From assembly GCA_003577005.1 (NCBI GenBank), contig QEUW01000315.1:1-9268 (forward strand): a stretch of 9,268 nt of DNA, written 5' to 3'. The position numbers were made by a program, and so were the translations under genes. Position 1 is the first letter of the stretch. Every line of letters starts with the position of its first letter. Of the stretch, positions 6,786 through 9,268 are shown one piece after another. Below the pieces are notes generated by a model. The model was given only the letters and a program-made list of their open reading frames with translations. It searched no databases and was not told where the DNA came from. Source of the DNA: Chloroflexota bacterium (GTDB lineage Bacteria > Chloroflexota > Anaerolineae > Caldilineales > Caldilineaceae).

Positions 6786-6911
6786 CTATGAGACTAAGTC
6801 CTCCACGATATACGCACCCTCAGGGAGAGCTGCAAAGACGGCATCTGCACTTACTTTGAGCGGCAAAGAATTGACCTCAAACGCGAACGCAAAGACAAGA
6901 CACTCTGCCAC
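6786..6911 (-). CDS. Short ORF upstream of the precursor (possible leader peptide or second substrate)
   Basis: Reading from a GTG at 6909-6911 gives 41 codons. An inner TTG at 6864-6866, eight bases after GAGG, gives 26 codons and is the better-supported start. The stop lies just before the precursor's GGAGG. The sequence looks protein-like, with KVSADAVFAALPEGAYIVED near the end. Its VF...PEG pattern resembles VFQVDPEG in the precursor leader (residues 24-31), hinting at a related or degenerate leader. The longer form has one Cys and few residues suited to cyclisation, so it is a poor core peptide. It could be a translated leader peptide coupled to the precursor, a remnant of a gene duplication, or chance. 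I do not recognise any family. Confidence 0.3.
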   Translation of the reverse strand: MAECLVFAFAFEVNSLPLKVSADAVFAALPEGAYIVEDLVS

Positions 6912-7087
6912 GCAGGAGGGTAGTTTTTGACAGAACCGAACGTAACTAGGCCTGCGACGACTTAGGCTACAAAGTCAGATAATTTAGAGAGGAGAAAGTG
7001 CGCTGACGAACAAGACAGCTATTGGGGAGCGGTGAAAGGAGCAAAGAGGAATCAGACCGAATCTCATTTAGTACTGCAAGTGCGATT

Positions 7088-7115
7088 ATTGTAGCAGAAT
7101 TCTCTCATAAGTCAA
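7088..7115 (-). promoter_or_regulatory. Putative sigma70 promoter of the peptide operon
   Basis: On the minus strand TTGACT (7110-7115, 5 of 6 consensus bases) and TACAAT (7088-7093, 5 of 6) are 16 nt apart. The start point would be near 7081. It is the best promoter match in the gap between the MFS gene and the precursor, and it lies in the AT-richer DNA, so it appears to belong to the operon, not to the flank. No operator-like repeat was identified around it. Confidence 0.6.
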
Positions 7116-7249
7116 CACACAGTTTGATATGTAAACTGCTCCATAGTGTCACGGTGCGCCGATACAAGGTAGAACCTAATAGCCCTGCTGGATGAGTGGT
7201 CTGCGGTCGAGGGAACGCGACTTTTGAGAGGCCCTGTGCCAATACTGGT

Positions 7250-8527
7250 TCAGTCGCTGGCCGCCGGCACCGAGACCACTGTCACTTTAGGTCGCGCCCG
7301 CAGCCCCGGCAGCATCACCGCGATCGCGATGATCGCCACCGCGCCCAGCGCCGCCTGCAGCCCCACGGCAAAGGGCGCGCCAAAATTCTGCGCCAGCGCG
7401 CCCGTCTGCAGCTTGCCCACCGGGTCCGACCCAATCGCCAACACCAAGATGCCCATCGTGCGGCTGCGCATCTCATCGCTGGCCGTCAGCAAGATGATTG
7501 AGCTTTGCATGATACCAAAGCAGGCCTGCCCCATGCCCACACAGAGCAGCAGCCCCCACGAGACGGCATAGATGCTCGACTGGCTGAAGATCACCAGCGC
7601 CAGCGCCATACCGAAGGTGCCGGCGGTAAAAATCCAGCCGTTGCTCACACGCCGCCGGATATAGTTCGTCACCCCCAACCCGATAAACGAGCCGATCCCC
7701 GACGCCATGCCCAGGATGCCCAGCCCCACCGGCCCCTGGCCCAGCACATCGCGCGCAAAGACCGGCAGCAGCGTCATATACGGGATGATCAGCATATTCA
7801 TCACAACCGTGATCAGCATCACCCCCAAGATCGGCTGGCTGCGCTTGACGTATTGCAGCGTCTCGCCCAACACCGTCCACGGCGACGCCGCCGGGCGCAG
7901 GTTGGTGCGCGGCACGGGGTGTTGCGACAGCGCATAGACGTTGACCAGCGCCGTCCCCGACAGCGCGGCCATCACCGCATAGCAACCCGCCGGCCCAAAC
8001 GCTGCCACCAGCCACCCCGCCGCCAGCGGCCCCAGGATGCGTGCCCAGCCCTGGGCAAAGTTCTCCAGCAGCATGGCGTCGACTGTGCGCTCTTTGCCCA
8101 CCAGGTCCGGCAGCAGCGCGCGCCGCGCCGGCCAGTCCAAGGCCCAGGCGCTGCCCAGCCCAAACGCCGTCAGCGCCAGATGCCAGACCCGCAACTGGCC
8201 CGACGCAATTAGCAGCAGGGTCACCACATAGAGTGAGAAGTTGAGCGACTGAGCCATGACAATGATCTTGCGCCGCCCCATACGGTCGGCGATCAGCCCG
8301 GCGTAGAAGCCAAAGAGCAGCATGGGCAGCGACCGGCAGAAGCCGACCAGCGCCACCAGCCAGGCGGAGTCAGTCATGTCGAGCACCAGCCAGCCCACGA
8401 CCAGGCTTTCCATAAAGATCGCCTGCCACCAAAGCGTATTGCTGCTCAAAAGACGTCGATAGTCGGGCACGCGTAAAGGTCCCAACGCACCCGGCGCGGC
8501 AAGCGCCGGTTTCGGTTGTGGCTGCAT
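7250..8527 (-). CDS. MFS transporter (EntS/MFS_3-type permease)
   Basis: This is a 425-residue inner-membrane protein with about 12 hydrophobic segments, the usual length for a single-unit major facilitator permease. The loop between segments 2 and 3 carries the MFS motif A as GLIADRMGRRK (77-87). The stretch WPARRALLPDLVGKER (132-147) and the second-half loop SDEMRSRTMGI (350-360) are typical of the MFS_3 group, which includes enterobactin and macrolide exporters. The gene starts 5 nt after the dehydratase stop codon, so the two are co-transcribed and probably coupled. That pairing and the high G+C suggest a role with sugar-acid metabolism. It is also the only transporter near the peptide operon, so export of the peptide is possible but unsupported. 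The substrate cannot be read from the sequence. Confidence 0.92.
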   Translation of the reverse strand: MQPQPKPALAAPGALGPLRVPDYRRLLSSNTLWWQAIFMESLVVGWLVLDMTDSAWLVALVGFCRSLPMLLFGFYAGLIADRMGRRKIIVMAQSLNFSLYVVTLLLIASGQLRVWHLALTAFGLGSAWALDWPARRALLPDLVGKERTVDAMLLENFAQGWARILGPLAAGWLVAAFGPAGCYAVMAALSGTALVNVYALSQHPVPRTNLRPAASPWTVLGETLQYVKRSQPILGVMLITVVMNMLIIPYMTLLPVFARDVLGQGPVGLGILGMASGIGSFIGLGVTNYIRRRVSNGWIFTAGTFGMALALVIFSQSSIYAVSWGLLLCVGMGQACFGIMQSSIILLTASDEMRSRTMGILVLAIGSDPVGKLQTGALAQNFGAPFAVGLQAALGAVAIIAIAVMLPGLRARPKVTVVSVPAASD

Positions 8528-8532
8528 CTTCG

Positions 8533-9268
8533 TTACATCTCGTCTTGCGGGCCTGGCAGACGACGGCTGCCAAACTCCCGATAAGCGTATTCGGCCAATG
8601 CGTCTTCGTCCAGCGCCACCCCCAGCCCCGGCGCTTCTGGGAGCGGGATCATGCCGGCCACAGGGCGCAGCGCGTTGGGGCAGATCGCCTGCGCAACCTG
8701 CTCGAAATTCACAAAATACTCGGTGATCAGAAAGTTCGGCATGCCCGCCGCGGCGTGCACCGTGGCCGCCAGCCCCACGCCCGTGCTGTTATAGTTGTGC
8801 GGCGAAACCGCAATATGATGCGCGTCGGCCATGGCTGCGATCTCGCGCAGTTCCAGAATCCCGCCACAGACACACACATCCGGGTTGATGATGTCCGCGG
8901 CGCGCTGCGCAAACAGATCGCGAAACTCATTCTTGGTATACAGCTCCTCGCCCGTCACCACCGGCAGCCGGATGCCCTGCTTCGCCAGCGCCAAGCCGGG
9001 CAGGTCACGCGCCGAGACCGGCTCCTCGTACCAATAGGGGCGCAGCGGCTCCAGCCGCGCCGCCACACGGATCGCCTGCGCCGGGGCCAGGCGGCGGTGT
9101 ACCTCCACCAGGATTTCCACATCCGGCCCCACTACCTCACGCACGGCCGCCACCCGCTCCACCGCCGCATCTTCCTCGCGCCGGCCAATGTAGGCGCGCC
9201 AGGGGCCGGGGAACGGGTCGAACTTCAGCGCCGAAAAGCCGCGTGCCACCACCGCCTTGGCCCGCTCC
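8533..9268 (-). CDS. Mandelate racemase/enolase superfamily dehydratase, C-terminal part (5' end off window)
   Basis: The open frame continues past the right edge; 244 residues of the C-terminal barrel are visible, and the internal ATG/GTG codons are not starts. Enolase superfamily landmarks appear in order: LKFDPFPG (barrel Lys/Asp strand), VEVHRRL (first metal-ligand strand plus His), WYEEPV (second metal ligand), TGEELYTK (third ligand), INPDVCVCGGI, and VSPHNYNSTGVGLAATVHAA with the catalytic His. The arrangement is closest to D-galactonate dehydratase-like sugar-acid dehydratases, which remove water from aldonic acids in the cytoplasm. At the first ligand position the usual DxH appears as ExH, so the metal site may differ slightly. 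The downstream permease follows after 5 nt. The exact substrate is uncertain. Confidence 0.88.
   Translation of the reverse strand, partial: ERAKAVVARGFSALKFDPFPGPWRAYIGRREEDAAVERVAAVREVVGPDVEILVEVHRRLAPAQAIRVAARLEPLRPYWYEEPVSARDLPGLALAKQGIRLPVVTGEELYTKNEFRDLFAQRAADIINPDVCVCGGILELREIAAMADAHHIAVSPHNYNSTGVGLAATVHAAAGMPNFLITEYFVNFEQVAQAICPNALRPVAGMIPLPEAPGLGVALDEDALAEYAYREFGSRRLPGPQDEM

Larger units (their letters stand above)
6766..7249. other. 484-nt gap: leader and promoter region of the peptide operon
   Basis: No sizeable minus-strand gene is present, and the plus-strand frames here are antisense to the precursor and have no protein character. The stretch contains the promoter at 7088-7115, a long untranslated leader (about 315 nt if that promoter is used), and a short ORF ending 20 nt before the precursor start codon. 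The composition changes from GC-rich near 7250 to mixed below about 7200. A weaker promoter-like pair lies closer to the precursor: TTGCAG, 17 nt, then TATATC. No tRNA, IS or terminator was recognised. Confidence 0.5.

Noticed and set aside
6509..6930. Plus-strand open frames antisense to the precursor and its leader (116 and 104 codons)
   Set aside because: They lack convincing ribosome sites and family features, and they overlap a better-supported minus-strand gene.
6918..6940. A GTAGTTTTTGACAGAACC stretch resembling the end of an insertion sequence
   Set aside because: There is no matching inverted partner, no transposase and no target-site duplication in the window.
7505..8212. Plus-strand frame of 235 codons opposite the MFS gene
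   Set aside because: It is a low-complexity Arg/Gln/His-rich shadow; the opposite strand encodes a full transporter with motif A and membrane segments.
1..9268. CRISPR arrays, tRNA or rRNA genes
   Set aside because: No regularly spaced direct repeats, cloverleaf-like segments or rRNA signatures were seen on either strand.

Overview
The window is a bacterial chromosome segment in which every convincing gene lies on the minus strand, so transcription runs from the right end to the left. Two GC-rich flanks carry ordinary sugar and small-molecule metabolism genes. They enclose a visibly more AT-rich block (about 1850-7200) that carries a compact peptide-maturation operon. Sample lines counted by eye give 25/60 G+C at 4081-4140 inside the block, against 49/60 at 8101-8160 and 36/60 at 1681-1740 in the flanks. 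The gene mix (NagA-like amidohydrolase, aldo/keto reductase, galactonate-dehydratase-like enolase, EntS-type MFS) would fit a heterotroph such as a Chloroflexota member, but nothing here fixes the phylum.

Right flank (7250-9268): a truncated mandelate racemase/enolase superfamily dehydratase, followed 5 nt later by an MFS permease. Next is a 484-nt stretch (6766-7249) with no large gene. It holds a good sigma70-type promoter (7088-7115) and, in the resulting long leader, a short ORF of 26 or 41 codons.

Central operon (6765 to 1903, minus strand), in transcription order: a 63-residue candidate precursor peptide with a central Ser-Gly-Ser-Cys-Cys-Asn-Cys-Asn-Thr patch; a ThiF/E1-like cyclodehydratase partner protein with an N-terminal leader-binding region; a YcaO cyclodehydratase with an intact C-terminal PWPHPFP tail; a SagB-type FMN azoline dehydrogenase; and a radical SAM protein with extra C-terminal cysteines. 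Together these are a complete azole-forming (TOMM/LAP) set plus a radical SAM enzyme. The likely product is a ribosomally made, Cys-derived (oxazole/)thiazole peptide with a further radical modification. A wobble-paired stem-loop and a 14-bp inverted repeat separate the precursor gene from the enzyme genes. No dedicated exporter, leader protease or immunity gene is seen in the operon.

Left flank (1-1850): a VOC (glyoxalase-fold) protein with its own promoter and a strong terminator, then an aldo/keto reductase (TTG start, own promoter), then the N-terminal 63 codons of an N-acetylglucosamine-6-phosphate deacetylase-like amidohydrolase that runs off the left edge.

The main point of interest is the TOMM plus radical SAM cluster and its unusual precursor. 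In that peptide the modifiable residues sit in the middle, followed by a roughly 20-residue helical tail.
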